Of a DNA stretch of 64,000 bases, positions 44,876 through 53,543 are shown in pieces. The notes beneath the pieces were generated by a model. It was not told the DNA's origin. It searched no databases and saw nothing but the letters and a program-made list of their open reading frames with translations. The position numbers were made by a program, and so were the translations under genes. Source of the DNA: Acidobacteriota bacterium (GTDB lineage: Bacteria; Acidobacteriota; Terriglobia; Acidiferrales; UBA7541); assembly GCA_021818865.1 (NCBI GenBank), contig JAKASX010000001.1, forward strand, positions 62,001-126,000, read 5' to 3'. Each line of letters begins with the position of its first letter. Within the stretch, counting starts at the first letter, position 1.

Positions 44876-46546
44876 GTGAAGCGAATCGAATCGCAAATCG
44901 ACACCACATCGAAGGACTTTTATCGCAACCGCCGGCTGATGCTCGACCGGATCGAGCAGATGAGCAAGCAGGAGACGGAAATCCGCCAGGGAGGCGGAAC
45001 GGCGGCGATTGCGTCACAGCACAAGAAGAACCGGCTCACCGCGCGCGAGCGGATCGCGCTTTTGCTCGATCGCGACACCGAGCTATTCGAGTTGGGGCTC
45101 TACACCGCCTTTGAAATGTACGAGGAGTGGGGCGGAGCGGCGGCGGCGGGAGTGGTGACCGGGCTGGGGCGCGTGGCGGGGCGGTTGGTTATGATCGTCG
45201 CGAACGACGCGACGGTAAAGGCCGGAGCCTTTTTCCCGATGACGGCGAAAAAGGTGATTCGCGCGCAGAATATCGCCATCGAAAATCGAATTCCGACGAT
45301 CTATCTGGTGGATTCCGCCGGCGTGTTCTTGCCTTTGCAGGAAGACGTCTTCCCCGATACCGACGATTTCGGCCGCGTGTTCCGCAACAACGCGGTGATG
45401 AGCGCGCTGGGCATCCCGCAGATCACGGCGATCATGGGCATGTGCGTGGCCGGAGGGGCGTACCTGCCGGTGATGTGCGACCACATTCTGATGACCGAGG
45501 GCAGCGGCCTGTTTCTGGCCGGGCCGGCCCTGGTGCAGGCGGCGATCGGACAGCGCTCCGGCGCGGAAGAACTGGGCGGCGCGCGGGTCCACGCGCAGAT
45601 CAGCGGCACCGTCGATTTCCGCGAGCCGACCGACGAGGCTTGCATCGAACGCATTCGCGCGCTGGTGGAGAAAATGGGGCACGGGCCCGCTCCTGTCTTC
45701 GATCGCGTCGCAGCGCGCCCGCCGGCGTATTCGGCGGAGGAGATTTCCGGCATTTTTTCGGCCGATCCCGCCAAGCCGTACGACATGCGCGAAGCGATCG
45801 CGCGAATCGTTGACGCGAGCGAATGGGACGAATACCGCGCCGAATACGGGCAGACGTTGCTGTGCGGCTACGCGCGTGTGGGCGGATGGGCGGTGGGGAT
45901 CGTGGCGAATCAGAAGCTGAACGTGAGCACGATCGGCCCCGGCACTGGCGAAAAACGGATGGAATTCGCCGGCGTCGTCTACACCGAATCGGCGGACAAG
46001 GCGGCGCGATTCATTCTGGCGGCGAATCAGAACCGGATTCCGCTGATTTTCCTGCACGACGTGAACGGGTTCATGGTGGGCCGGGAAGCGGAATGGAGCG
46101 GAATCATTCGCGCGGGCGCGAAGATGGTGAACGCCGTGGCGAACAGCGTGGTGCCGAAACTCACGGTGATCTGCGGCGGAAGTTTCGGCGCAGGGCACTA
46201 CGCGATGTGCGGGAAGGCGTACGATCCGCGCTTCGTTTTCGCCTGGCCGCTGGCGCGCTACGCGGTGATGAGCGGGGAATCGGCCGCCGGGACGCTGGTG
46301 GAAATCAAGCTGCGGCAACTCGAGCGGCAGGGAAAAAAGCTGAGCGAAGCGGAACGGAAAGAACTTTACGAATCTATTCGCTCGACCTACGACCAGCAGA
46401 TGGATCCACGCTACGGAGCGGCCCGGCTGTGGATCGACGCCATCCTCGATCCATCGCGCACGCGGCAGGCGCTCGTTTGTGCGCTCGAAGCGGCGGCTTT
46501 AAATCCATCGCTCCCCGAGCTCAAGACCGGCGTTTTGCAGACGTGA
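44876..46546 (+). CDS. Acyl-CoA carboxylase beta (carboxyltransferase) subunit, probably methylcrotonyl-CoA type
   Basis: Carboxyltransferase half of a biotin-dependent acyl-CoA carboxylase, 556 residues from GTG 44876 (GCGAGGATG precedes). The crotonase-like halves are seen in LTARERIALLLDRDTEL and GVVTGLGRVAGRLVMIVANDATVKAGAFFPMTAKK, then LVDSAGVFLPLQEDVFPD, GMCVAGGAYLPVMCD, QRSGAEELGGARVHAQISGTVDF, and in the second half FLHDVNGFMVGREAEWSGIIRAGAK and GGSFGAGHYAMCGKAYDPRF. The neighbours HMG-CoA lyase and an enoyl-CoA hydratase point to 3-methylcrotonyl-CoA and leucine degradation rather than propionyl-CoA. The biotin-bearing alpha subunit is not in the window. Confidence 0.9.
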   Translation: MKRIESQIDTTSKDFYRNRRLMLDRIEQMSKQETEIRQGGGTAAIASQHKKNRLTARERIALLLDRDTELFELGLYTAFEMYEEWGGAAAAGVVTGLGRVAGRLVMIVANDATVKAGAFFPMTAKKVIRAQNIAIENRIPTIYLVDSAGVFLPLQEDVFPDTDDFGRVFRNNAVMSALGIPQITAIMGMCVAGGAYLPVMCDHILMTEGSGLFLAGPALVQAAIGQRSGAEELGGARVHAQISGTVDFREPTDEACIERIRALVEKMGHGPAPVFDRVAARPPAYSAEEISGIFSADPAKPYDMREAIARIVDASEWDEYRAEYGQTLLCGYARVGGWAVGIVANQKLNVSTIGPGTGEKRMEFAGVVYTESADKAARFILAANQNRIPLIFLHDVNGFMVGREAEWSGIIRAGAKMVNAVANSVVPKLTVICGGSFGAGHYAMCGKAYDPRFVFAWPLARYAVMSGESAAGTLVEIKLRQLERQGKKLSEAERKELYESIRSTYDQQMDPRYGAARLWIDAILDPSRTRQALVCALEAAALNPSLPELKTGVLQT

Positions 46547-46562
46547 GCCAGAGACGGGGAAC

Positions 46563-46639
<77 letters not shown>

Positions 46640-46679
46640 GAGTGGCGAGACGGTAACCGAGGGTTCGGAGGCTGACCAA

Positions 46680-47039
46680 TTGCAGAGATTCACGGAGCTG
46701 AAGGTTTGGCACCGCAGCCACGAATTCGCATTGGCCATCTACCGGCTCTCAGGAAGATTTCCTCCGTCGGAGCGATTTGGACTCACCACTCAACTCAGGC
46801 GTGCAGCGCTTTCCGTCCCGACGAATATCGCCGAGGGATCCAAGCGCTTGGGGCGGCAGGAATTTGCCAGATTTCTGAATATCGCCGAAGGCTCTCTGGC
46901 GGAGACCGAGTACCTCTTGATGTTCAGCCGCGATCTGGGCTATCTGGGCGATCAGGGCTCGAAAGCAAGCCTTGCGGAAGCCGACGAAATCGCGCGGATG
47001 CTCAATGCCCTACGAGCCAAGGTGCAGCAAGCCAAATAA
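46680..47039 (+). CDS. Four-helix-bundle protein (23S rRNA intervening-sequence / Avd-like family)
   Basis: A 119-residue protein of the S23/TIGR02436 kind: FTELKVWHRSHEFALAIYRL (the KVWxxA-type helix 1), then PPSERFGLTTQLRRAALSVPTNIAEG (the strongly conserved TxQLRRAAxSxxxNIAEG helix 2) and FARFLNIAEGSLAETEYLL (helix 3). The start is TTG 46680 with GGAGG nine bases before it. Proteins of this fold are encoded in 23S rRNA intervening sequences and, as Avd, in diversity-generating retroelements; here there is no rRNA or reverse transcriptase nearby. The gene is bracketed by oppositely oriented heptamer arrays and interrupts a leucine-degradation gene cluster, which suggests it was inserted. 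Function of free-standing copies is unknown. Confidence 0.88.
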   Translation: MQRFTELKVWHRSHEFALAIYRLSGRFPPSERFGLTTQLRRAALSVPTNIAEGSKRLGRQEFARFLNIAEGSLAETEYLLMFSRDLGYLGDQGSKASLAEADEIARMLNALRAKVQQAK

Positions 47040-47055
47040 GGGGCGGGATGTTTTA

Positions 47056-47097
47056 CTCTGAACTTAAGACTTAAAGCTCAAAACTCTGAACTCTGAG
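47056..47097 (-). repeat. Six degenerate heptamers, reverse orientation
   Basis: CTCTGAA, CTTAAGA, CTTAAAG, CTCAAAA, CTCTGAA, CTCTGAG. Read on the minus strand these are the TTCAGAG relatives of the array at 46563, making an imperfect inverted pair around the four-helix-bundle gene. Confidence 0.75.
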
Positions 47098-47103
47098 CTC
47101 CTT

Positions 47104-47970
47104 ATGAAACTCATCGAATGTCCGCGGGATGCATGGCAGGGATTGGCCGAGGTGATTCCGACCGAGGCCAAGGCCGCTTACTTGCGGCAGTTGATCGAAC
47201 TGGGTTTCCGGCACATCGACGCGGTGAGTTTCGTTTCGCCGAAATACGTGCCGCAGATGGCGGATAGCGAAGCGGTGATGGAGCAGATCGCACCCGCGGT
47301 TGCCGCATCCGAAACGGAAATCATCGGAATCGTGGTGAACGAGCAGGGACTCGAGCGGGCGATCGAAACGGCCGGCGTGACGACGATCGGTTATCCGCAC
47401 TCGCTCTCCGCCACGTTTCTGGAATCGAACGCGCACACGACGATCGAGAGGTCGCGGGCGCTCGTCGCGGATTTCGTTGAACAAACACAGGCAGCAGGTC
47501 GCGGGCTCGTGGTCTATCTTTCGATGGCGTTCGGCAATCCTTACGGCGACCCGTGGAGCACCGGACGCGTGGCCGAGGAAATCGGCTGGTTGGCCGCAAG
47601 CGGCGTGAAGGCGATTTCGCTGGCCGATACGGCTGGGCTCGCATCGCCTGCAGAGATACGAAACCTGCTTGGCGCGGTGTTCCCAGCGTCCGAAGGCGTG
47701 GAAATCGGCGTGCACCTGCACAGCCGGCCGGAGGGAGCGGCGGAAAAAATACTGGCGGCATATGAGGCAGGCTGCCGGCGATTCGATGCCGCGCTCACCG
47801 GCCTTGGCGGCTGCCCGTTTGCTGGCGACACGCTGGTGGGCAATCTCCCGACGGAAATCGCCGTTCTCGCTCTGAAGCGGCGCGGCGCGTGGACGGGCAT
47901 CGCGCCAACGGCGCTGGTGCAGGCGCTCGAAACCACGAAGGAACTGCGCCGGCGCTACGCGCACGGATGA
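47104..47970 (+). CDS. mvaB: Hydroxymethylglutaryl-CoA lyase
   Basis: Cleaves 3-hydroxy-3-methylglutaryl-CoA to acetyl-CoA and acetoacetate, the last step of leucine breakdown. 288 residues, normal. The catalytic loop is ALTGLGGCPFAGD with the active-site Cys. FGNPYGDPWS, SLADTAGLASP and GVHLHSRPEGA (metal-binding His pair) match the family. At the N-terminus the usual PRDGLQ reads PRDAWQ: Arg and Asp are kept but GL becomes AW, a variant I associate with one bacterial branch. It starts seven bases after the heptamer block that follows the four-helix-bundle gene. Confidence 0.92.
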   Translation: MKLIECPRDAWQGLAEVIPTEAKAAYLRQLIELGFRHIDAVSFVSPKYVPQMADSEAVMEQIAPAVAASETEIIGIVVNEQGLERAIETAGVTTIGYPHSLSATFLESNAHTTIERSRALVADFVEQTQAAGRGLVVYLSMAFGNPYGDPWSTGRVAEEIGWLAASGVKAISLADTAGLASPAEIRNLLGAVFPASEGVEIGVHLHSRPEGAAEKILAAYEAGCRRFDAALTGLGGCPFAGDTLVGNLPTEIAVLALKRRGAWTGIAPTALVQALETTKELRRRYAHG

Positions 47971-48003
47971 ATTGCCTGCGTTTTCCCCAGGAAGGAGCCG
48001 AAC

Positions 48004-48786
48004 ATGCCATTCGCAACGCTTACGGTGGAATCGGACGATTCGCTGGCCGTTCTGACGCTGAATCGGCCGGAAAAGCGCAACGCCATTTCCACCCCGATGA
48101 CCAACGAATTCGCGGCAGCTCTGGCGGAAATCGCGGCCGGGCCGGCGCGCGTCATGATCCTGACCGGCGCGGGAAAGGCGTTTTGCGCGGGAATGGACCT
48201 CGAGGGACTGCGAGAACTGGTGCACCAACCGCCCGAACGGAATTACGAGGATTCGAGGCGGATGGCATCTCTCTTCCACCGTTTATACAGCTTTCCGAAG
48301 CCAACGATCGCGGCGGTGAACGGCCACGCACTGGCTGGAGGGTGCGGGCTGGCGACGCTTTGCGATTTCACGCTGGCGGTGCCCAGCGCGAAATTCGGCT
48401 ATACCGAAGCGCGGATCGGGTTCGTTCCTGCGCTCGTTTCCGTGTTTCTGACGCGACAAATCGGCGAAAAACAGGCGCGCGACCTGCTGCTCACGGCGCG
48501 GCTCGTCAGCGCGGAGGAAGCCGCCGGCATGGGCCTGGTGAATGAGGTGGTCGAGCCGGAGCGGCTGATCGCCCGGGCGCGGGAACTGGCGCAAACGCTT
48601 GCCGCGAACAGTCCGGAAAGCCTTCTTGCGACGAAACGATTACTGCTCGACTTTGGAGAAGCCAAAGTCGAGCGGCAACTGGCGCTGGCCGTGGATGCCA
48701 ATGCGCGGATCCGGCAAACCGAGGATTTCCGCGAGGGAATCAGCTCGTTTCTCGAGAAGAGGCAACCGCGCTGGAGCGGGAAATAA
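48004..48786 (+). CDS. Enoyl-CoA hydratase/isomerase, probably methylglutaconyl-CoA hydratase
   Basis: A 260-residue crotonase-fold enzyme 33 bases after mvaB, with AGGAAGGAG before the ATG. It has LTLNRPEKRNAIS, the oxyanion-hole segment LTGAGKAFCAGMDLEGL, and AAVNGHALAGGCGLATLCDFTLAV. The catalytic-Glu region reads GYTEARIGFVPALVSVFL with Glu in YTEARIG, followed by ARLVSAEEAAGMGLVNEVV. In a cluster with an acyl-CoA carboxylase beta subunit and HMG-CoA lyase, the fitting reaction is 3-methylglutaconyl-CoA hydration to HMG-CoA; that is inference from neighbours. Confidence 0.88.
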   Translation: MPFATLTVESDDSLAVLTLNRPEKRNAISTPMTNEFAAALAEIAAGPARVMILTGAGKAFCAGMDLEGLRELVHQPPERNYEDSRRMASLFHRLYSFPKPTIAAVNGHALAGGCGLATLCDFTLAVPSAKFGYTEARIGFVPALVSVFLTRQIGEKQARDLLLTARLVSAEEAAGMGLVNEVVEPERLIARARELAQTLAANSPESLLATKRLLLDFGEAKVERQLALAVDANARIRQTEDFREGISSFLEKRQPRWSGK

Positions 48787-49005
48787 GCGGCGGATTAGGG
48801 ATTGCCGTGCCGGTGCGCCTGTGGTGCGTGGGAAAGATTACACACGGAGGACACGGAGATTGGTTGCAGCAGCCGCGGCGCCGCTCCGAGAGAACAGAGG
48901 GAACGGAGAAACGGAGGCGGTTCGTCCCGTGGCGCGCCGCCATGGAACGCCAAAGCGGCCGGGGTTCCCTGTGACGTGCGGGGTTTGTTACACTTCCCTG
49001 CCCGG
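48787..49005. other. Non-coding gap with A/G-rich direct words
   Basis: Contains purine-rich repeats of the ACACGGAGGACACGGAG and AGAGAACAGAGGGAACGGAG type. No gene or terminator is supported. A promoter for the thioesterase/hutH pair could lie toward 48990. Confidence 0.3.
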
Positions 49006-49440
49006 ATGAATACGTTCTACGAAACGACGACGCGCGTGCGCTACGCCGAAACCGATCGGATGGGCGTGGTCTACTACGCGAATTTCTTGATCTGGTTTGA
49101 AATCGGGCGCGTGGAGACGTTCCGGCAGATGGGCTTTTCCTACAAGGAAATGGAAGAGGCGGACGACAGTTACGTGGTGGTGGCCGAAGCGAGCTGCCGG
49201 TACCGACAGCCCGCGCTTTACGACGACGTGATTCTGATCCGGACGCGAGTGACGGAATCGAGATCGCGCACGCTGCGTTTCGGCTACGAAATCCGGCGGC
49301 AGGAGACTGGCGAACTGCTGGCGACGGGCGAAACGCTGCACGTGATCTGCGATTCGAGCAACCGGCCGAAAACCCTTCCCGAGAAATACCGGCGCTTTTT
49401 TCCGTTGACGACGGCGGAAAGCGCGAAGGCTTCGCCATGA
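49006..49440 (+). CDS. Acyl-CoA thioesterase, 4-hydroxybenzoyl-CoA thioesterase/YbgC family
   Basis: A 144-residue hotdog-fold protein from ATG 49006. The N-terminal signature RVRYAETDRMGVVYYANFLIWFEIGRVE includes the catalytic Asp in ETDRMGVVYYANF, and YRQPALYDDVILIRTRV is the second strand block. The family hydrolyses short or aromatic acyl-CoAs; the substrate cannot be told. Its TGA overlaps the hutH ATG (ATGA), so the two are probably translated together even though their chemistry is unrelated. The longest frame goes back to 48802 but its N-terminus is low-complexity. Confidence 0.87.
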   Translation: MNTFYETTTRVRYAETDRMGVVYYANFLIWFEIGRVETFRQMGFSYKEMEEADDSYVVVAEASCRYRQPALYDDVILIRTRVTESRSRTLRFGYEIRRQETGELLATGETLHVICDSSNRPKTLPEKYRRFFPLTTAESAKASP

Positions 49441-50951
49441 CGATTGCGCTGACGGGAAACGATCTGACGATCGAGGAATTTGCGCGCGCGGTGCGCGGAG
49501 ACGAGCCTGCCGCGCTTGACGAAGGCGCGCGAGGCCGCATGAGGGCGTCGCGGCGGGTGATCGAGCACCTGGTGGAATCGGACAAAACAGCATATGGCGT
49601 GAATACGGGCTTTGGCGAACTGGCGCGCGTGCGGATTCCCGCGGCGGATATCCGCCAATTGCAACGCAATCTGGTTCGCAGCCACGCGGCGGGCGTGGGG
49701 CAGCCGCTTTCGGCCGAGGAAACGCGGGCGATGTTGCTCTTGCGCGCGAACGCGCTGGCAAAAGGATTGAGCGGGGCGCGGCCGGTGGTGGTGGAAACGC
49801 TGTGCGCGATGCTGGAAGGCGGGGTTCTGCCGGTGATCCCAGCGCAAGGTTCGGTGGGCGCGTCGGGAGACTTGGCGCCGCTGGCGCATCTTGCGCTGGT
49901 GGCGATTGGGGAAGGCGAAGCGGTTTATCGCGGCGAGCGGGTAAGCGGTGCGGAGGCGATGCGCCGAGCGGGCATTTCCCCGCTCGAACTCGAAGCGAAG
50001 GAGGGCCTGGCGCTGCTCAACGGCACGCAGGGAATGCTCGCTCTGGTGACGCTTGGGCTGCTCGACGCGGAAATTCTGGCAGACACGGCAGATGTCGCGC
50101 TGGCGCTTTCGCTCGATGCGCTGCGCGGGACGCCCGCGGCGTTTGACGATCGCATCGCGATGGCGCGGCCGCATCCGGGAGCGCTGCGCGTGGCACGGAA
50201 TGTGGCGCGAATGGTGCGCGGCAGCCAGATTCGCGAATCACATCGCGACGCGGCGCACGATCTGCGCGTGCAGGACGCTTACAGCCTGCGCTGCGCGCCG
50301 CAGGTGCATGGTGCGGTGCGGGACGCGCTCAGCGAAATCCGTCGCGTGGTGGAAATCGAAATGAACAGCGCCACCGACAACCCGCTGGTTTTCGCCGAGC
50401 AGGGCGAGGTGGTGAGCGGGGGCAATTTCCACGGCCAGCCGGTGGCGATGGCCGCCGATCAGATGGCCGTGGCGCTGGCGACGATGGCGGGGATCAGCGA
50501 GCGGCGAATCGACCGGATGACGAATCCGCATACGAGCCTGTTGCCGGCGTTTCTGACCGAGCATCCCGGGCTGCATTCGGGATTCATGATGGTGCAGGTG
50601 ACGGCGGCCGCGCTCGCCAGCGAAAACAAGGCGCTCGCCGTGCCGCATTCGGTGGATTCGATTCCAACCTCCGGCGATCAGGAAGATTACGTTTCGATGG
50701 GGATGGGCGGGGCGCGGCGGCTGGGACGGATGATCGAGAATACGCGCAACGTTCTCGCGATCGAATTGCTGGTGGCGTGTCAGGGGATCGATCTGCTGGC
50801 GCCGCTTGCGCCGGGCATCGAAGCGGAAAAGGCGCGGCAGTTGGTGCGCTCGGCTGCAGAACATTACGGACCGGATCGGCCCCATGCACCGGATATCGCT
50901 GCGGTCGCCGCGATGGTTCGCCAAGGCGAAATTGCGAAGCTCGTGCGATAG
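49437..50951 (+). CDS. hutH: Histidine ammonia-lyase
   Basis: Converts L-histidine to urocanate and ammonia, first step of histidine utilisation. 504 residues. The MIO prosthetic group forms from Ala-Ser-Gly in GSVGASGDLAPLAHLAL (around residue 140). YGVNTGFGELARVRI, ALLNGTQGMLALV, RVQDAYSLRC-like LRVQDAYSLRCAPQVHGAV, MNSATDNPLVF and GGNFHGQPVAMAADQMAVAL complete the family pattern. It overlaps the thioesterase gene by 4 bases. No other hut gene is in the window. Confidence 0.95.
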   Translation: MTIALTGNDLTIEEFARAVRGDEPAALDEGARGRMRASRRVIEHLVESDKTAYGVNTGFGELARVRIPAADIRQLQRNLVRSHAAGVGQPLSAEETRAMLLLRANALAKGLSGARPVVVETLCAMLEGGVLPVIPAQGSVGASGDLAPLAHLALVAIGEGEAVYRGERVSGAEAMRRAGISPLELEAKEGLALLNGTQGMLALVTLGLLDAEILADTADVALALSLDALRGTPAAFDDRIAMARPHPGALRVARNVARMVRGSQIRESHRDAAHDLRVQDAYSLRCAPQVHGAVRDALSEIRRVVEIEMNSATDNPLVFAEQGEVVSGGNFHGQPVAMAADQMAVALATMAGISERRIDRMTNPHTSLLPAFLTEHPGLHSGFMMVQVTAAALASENKALAVPHSVDSIPTSGDQEDYVSMGMGGARRLGRMIENTRNVLAIELLVACQGIDLLAPLAPGIEAEKARQLVRSAAEHYGPDRPHAPDIAAVAAMVRQGEIAKLVR

Positions 50952-51000
50952 CGCGAGACGACGCGACGCGAATCGCGCGAGCCCCTCCTGAAAAGTCTTC

Positions 51001-52026
51001 CTACAACAGACGATCGCGGAGAAAGAAGCCGAATCGGAGGCCGGCCATGACGCTGAAGGGCGGGCGGTCGAGCGAATAGTGGCCGCAGGGGAGACGGAGG
51101 ATTTCGAGGTCGACGCCGGTGGACTGGATTTTCGCGAACATCTCTTCCGTAAATTCCGGCCAGAAGGTGGGATCGTAGCGGCCGGTAATCATCAGGAGTT
51201 TTTGGCCCGAAGCGCCAAGGCGATGCACGTAGGGATACGGGCTGATGGGCGCCCAGTAGCGGCGAATCTGTTCGGCGGAAACATGAGGTTTCATCGGTTC
51301 CCAGACGTGCATCGTGGTCATGCCGGTGCGTACCACCTCGCCAAAATACGTGGACACGTGGAGATAGGCGCCGGCGCGAACGGCAGGATCGTGCGCGGTG
51401 ACGATGCAGGCGATCGCCGATCCGATACTAGCGCCGAGCACGCCGAGCCGGCGATAACCCTGGAGTTCGAGCCAGCGCAGCGCGCGGCGGACGTCGGCGA
51501 TCGCCTGGCGATTCGCCTGAAGCGTGAGGCCGATGTTCGGGCCGACGAGGTAATTATCGCGCTCGATGCCGGCGACGGCGCGGCGATCGTGATAAGGCAA
51601 CGTGAGCTTCAGCGCGGAGAGCCCCAGGCGATTCAGCCAGCGGCAGACGCCGATTTGGGATTCCCAACCGGCGTTCCACTGCGGTAACACGATGACGGCA
51701 GCGCGAGAGCCGGTGACGGGGAAATAGCGGCCCCAAACGCGATTATTCTCCGGCCACGGCGATTCGATCGCGCTCGAAAAGGTAAGGATTTGGCCTTCGG
51801 CGGCGGGTTCGAGCCGAGCGTCCTCGGGAGGGTCGGCGGCAAACCAGCGATCACTCGAGGCAACGGTTTCCTCGGCAAAGCGATCGAGGAACGCGTGCGG
51901 ATCAGGGTGATTCGCCGGACCGCCGATATATTCGAGGCCCCAGCCAAACGGGCGCGCCGTGCGATTGTTTTCCGCCGACCAGCGGCTGTGCTCGTAGCGA
52001 CGGATTATCCGCTCAAAAGAGTTCAT
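51001..52026 (-). CDS. Alpha/beta hydrolase of uncertain specificity
   Basis: About 341 residues from the ATG at 52026 (MNSFERIIRRYEHSRWSAENN); the upstream frame to 52080 is unlikely. The core has a hydrolase fold with the nucleophile elbow GVLGASIGSAIACI (Ser in GASIGS), preceded by the strand AVIVLPQWNAGWESQI and by LSALKLTLPYHDRR. Candidate acid and His follow in MITGRYDPTFWPE and LRLPCGHYSLDRPP. No signal peptide. It resembles the uncharacterised ABHD18-like hydrolases. Last gene of the minus-strand housekeeping run, convergent with hutH. Confidence 0.75.
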   Translation of the reverse strand: MNSFERIIRRYEHSRWSAENNRTARPFGWGLEYIGGPANHPDPHAFLDRFAEETVASSDRWFAADPPEDARLEPAAEGQILTFSSAIESPWPENNRVWGRYFPVTGSRAAVIVLPQWNAGWESQIGVCRWLNRLGLSALKLTLPYHDRRAVAGIERDNYLVGPNIGLTLQANRQAIADVRRALRWLELQGYRRLGVLGASIGSAIACIVTAHDPAVRAGAYLHVSTYFGEVVRTGMTTMHVWEPMKPHVSAEQIRRYWAPISPYPYVHRLGASGQKLLMITGRYDPTFWPEFTEEMFAKIQSTGVDLEILRLPCGHYSLDRPPFSVMAGLRFGFFLRDRLL

Positions 52027-52190
52027 GGTTTTCCGCAAGACGCGCGACCGGGCCACAGGTCGGCCGTTCGAAGCGCGCATCCAACGCGGCTGTGGCGCTG
52101 CCTGTGCGCAGGGGGAGCCCGTTTCCGCTATCGCGCAGTTTTTTCAGGAATGCGAGAGCCGCCGCCGGGGCCTTGAAACCATTCCGAGCC
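52027..52190. other. Gap between bamD and the alpha/beta hydrolase
   Basis: 164 bases without a gene. No clear terminator hairpin or promoter is seen. Confidence 0.3.
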
Positions 52191-53543
52191 CTAAAACGGA
52201 ATGATTTTGTGCAGCAGCCCTTTTTTCTTTTTCTTCTTTTGTTTCCCGCTCGCGGCCTTCGATCCCGCTTTTTTGCCTTTGGCCGCGGCTGCCTGCGGCT
52301 TTGCTGTTGAGGCTTCGGATGGGTCCTTCGCGGATGCCGGTTCTCCAGCGGCGGGTGCGGAGGCTTCCGAGCCGCCTTCGACTGGAGCGGCCTGAACGCT
52401 GTTGCCCAACCCGGCGCCTGTCGCACCGGTAGCGCCGGCCGAACCGGAATCGGCGTTCTGCGGTCCGCCGGAAATCACCGGCGTGACCGAAATCGAATGA
52501 TCGATTTCCTCGCTGGGACTATTCGCGGCCAGGGAAACGACTGAAGGTTCGAGCACCTGGTGCGCCCAAACGGAGCCGACGTCGGGCGTCAGATTCGGCT
52601 GGCCGAAATGGGCCGCATGAGCGATGGCCATATCCGGCCCGGTGCGAAGAACGTCGAGCGCCTTCCCGAGGATCCCGGGCTGGTCCTTGTCGTACTTTAC
52701 TTCTTTTTCCATCCGGGCGAGGGCTTTTGGATCGGGCTTGGGGACGCGGTCGCCCATGGCGATCAGATCCTTCTTCGCCTCCGGGGCCAGGTTCGAAAGC
52801 GGATAATCGCGCACGATGTTGTCGTAGAAGCGGGCGGCGAAATCCTTGTGTTCAAACTTCTGATAGATCTGGCCGAGCATCATATTGGCCTCGTCGGCCT
52901 GGCTGAAGAGCGGGTAGCGCTCGGTGAGATTGAGCAGGCGAGCCGCCGCTGCCGGGTAGGCCTTGCGCATGTAATAGAAGCTGGCGACCTCGAACTGGCC
53001 CTGAGCCAAGACTTCCTGGACGTCGCGCAGGCGCTGGCGGGCCTCGGCCGTCCATTGGCTGCGCGGATACTTCAAAATCATCGTCTGGAGTTCGGCTTCG
53101 GCTTCGAGGGCCTGCGTCGGATCCCGGTCGGGCTTTTCCATCATGCGGAAATGCGACATAGCGGCGCGATACTGGGCGAAAGCGGCTTCGTGGAGGAACG
53201 GGAAAAAGGTGATGAAGTCCTTGTACTCGGCGACCGCTTCGGTGAGCCCTTCGACGCCACCCTGCTTGTAATAGGAGTTGGCGATTTCGAGTTTCGCCTT
53301 GGCCAGATATTCGCTTTCGGGATACGTGTTGATCAGGTTCTGCAGGAGCAGGCGTCCGACGGTGTAGTGGCCGTGGTGAATGTTGTCGAGCGCCTGGGTA
53401 TAGAGGACCTTGTCGGGCGCGGCCTTGGTTCCGGCGAGCGGCGCTTTCTGCGAGTGGCCGAAGAAAAGGCAACCGCTGGTTCCCGTGGCAAGGAATGCCA
53501 CGACCGCAAGCAACACCAAATTCCTGGTCGTTGGGTATCTCAT
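52191..53543 (-). CDS. bamD: Outer-membrane assembly lipoprotein BamD with long C-terminal extension
   Basis: Subunit of the BAM complex that inserts beta-barrel proteins into the outer membrane. Lipoprotein signal: LVLLAVVAFLATGTSGC with Cys near residue 25. TPR helices then cover about residues 45-250 (LYTQALDNIHHGHYTVGRLLLQNLINTYPESEY, AKAKLEIANSYYKQ, YKDFITFFPFLHEAAFAQYRAAMSHF), the BamD pattern. Ordinary BamD is about 245 residues; this one has 450. The extra ~120 C-terminal residues are Ser/Ala/Gly/Pro-rich and end in a run of lysines (KGKKAGSK, GKQKKKKKKGLLHKI). Start ATG overlaps the rpe stop by 4 bases. Confidence 0.88.
   Translation of the reverse strand: MRYPTTRNLVLLAVVAFLATGTSGCLFFGHSQKAPLAGTKAAPDKVLYTQALDNIHHGHYTVGRLLLQNLINTYPESEYLAKAKLEIANSYYKQGGVEGLTEAVAEYKDFITFFPFLHEAAFAQYRAAMSHFRMMEKPDRDPTQALEAEAELQTMILKYPRSQWTAEARQRLRDVQEVLAQGQFEVASFYYMRKAYPAAAARLLNLTERYPLFSQADEANMMLGQIYQKFEHKDFAARFYDNIVRDYPLSNLAPEAKKDLIAMGDRVPKPDPKALARMEKEVKYDKDQPGILGKALDVLRTGPDMAIAHAAHFGQPNLTPDVGSVWAHQVLEPSVVSLAANSPSEEIDHSISVTPVISGGPQNADSGSAGATGATGAGLGNSVQAAPVEGGSEASAPAAGEPASAKDPSEASTAKPQAAAAKGKKAGSKAASGKQKKKKKKGLLHKIIPF

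Noticed and set aside
46680-47039. Four-helix-bundle gene as part of a diversity-generating retroelement
   Set aside because: No reverse transcriptase, template/variable repeat pair or C-type lectin target is visible within the window.
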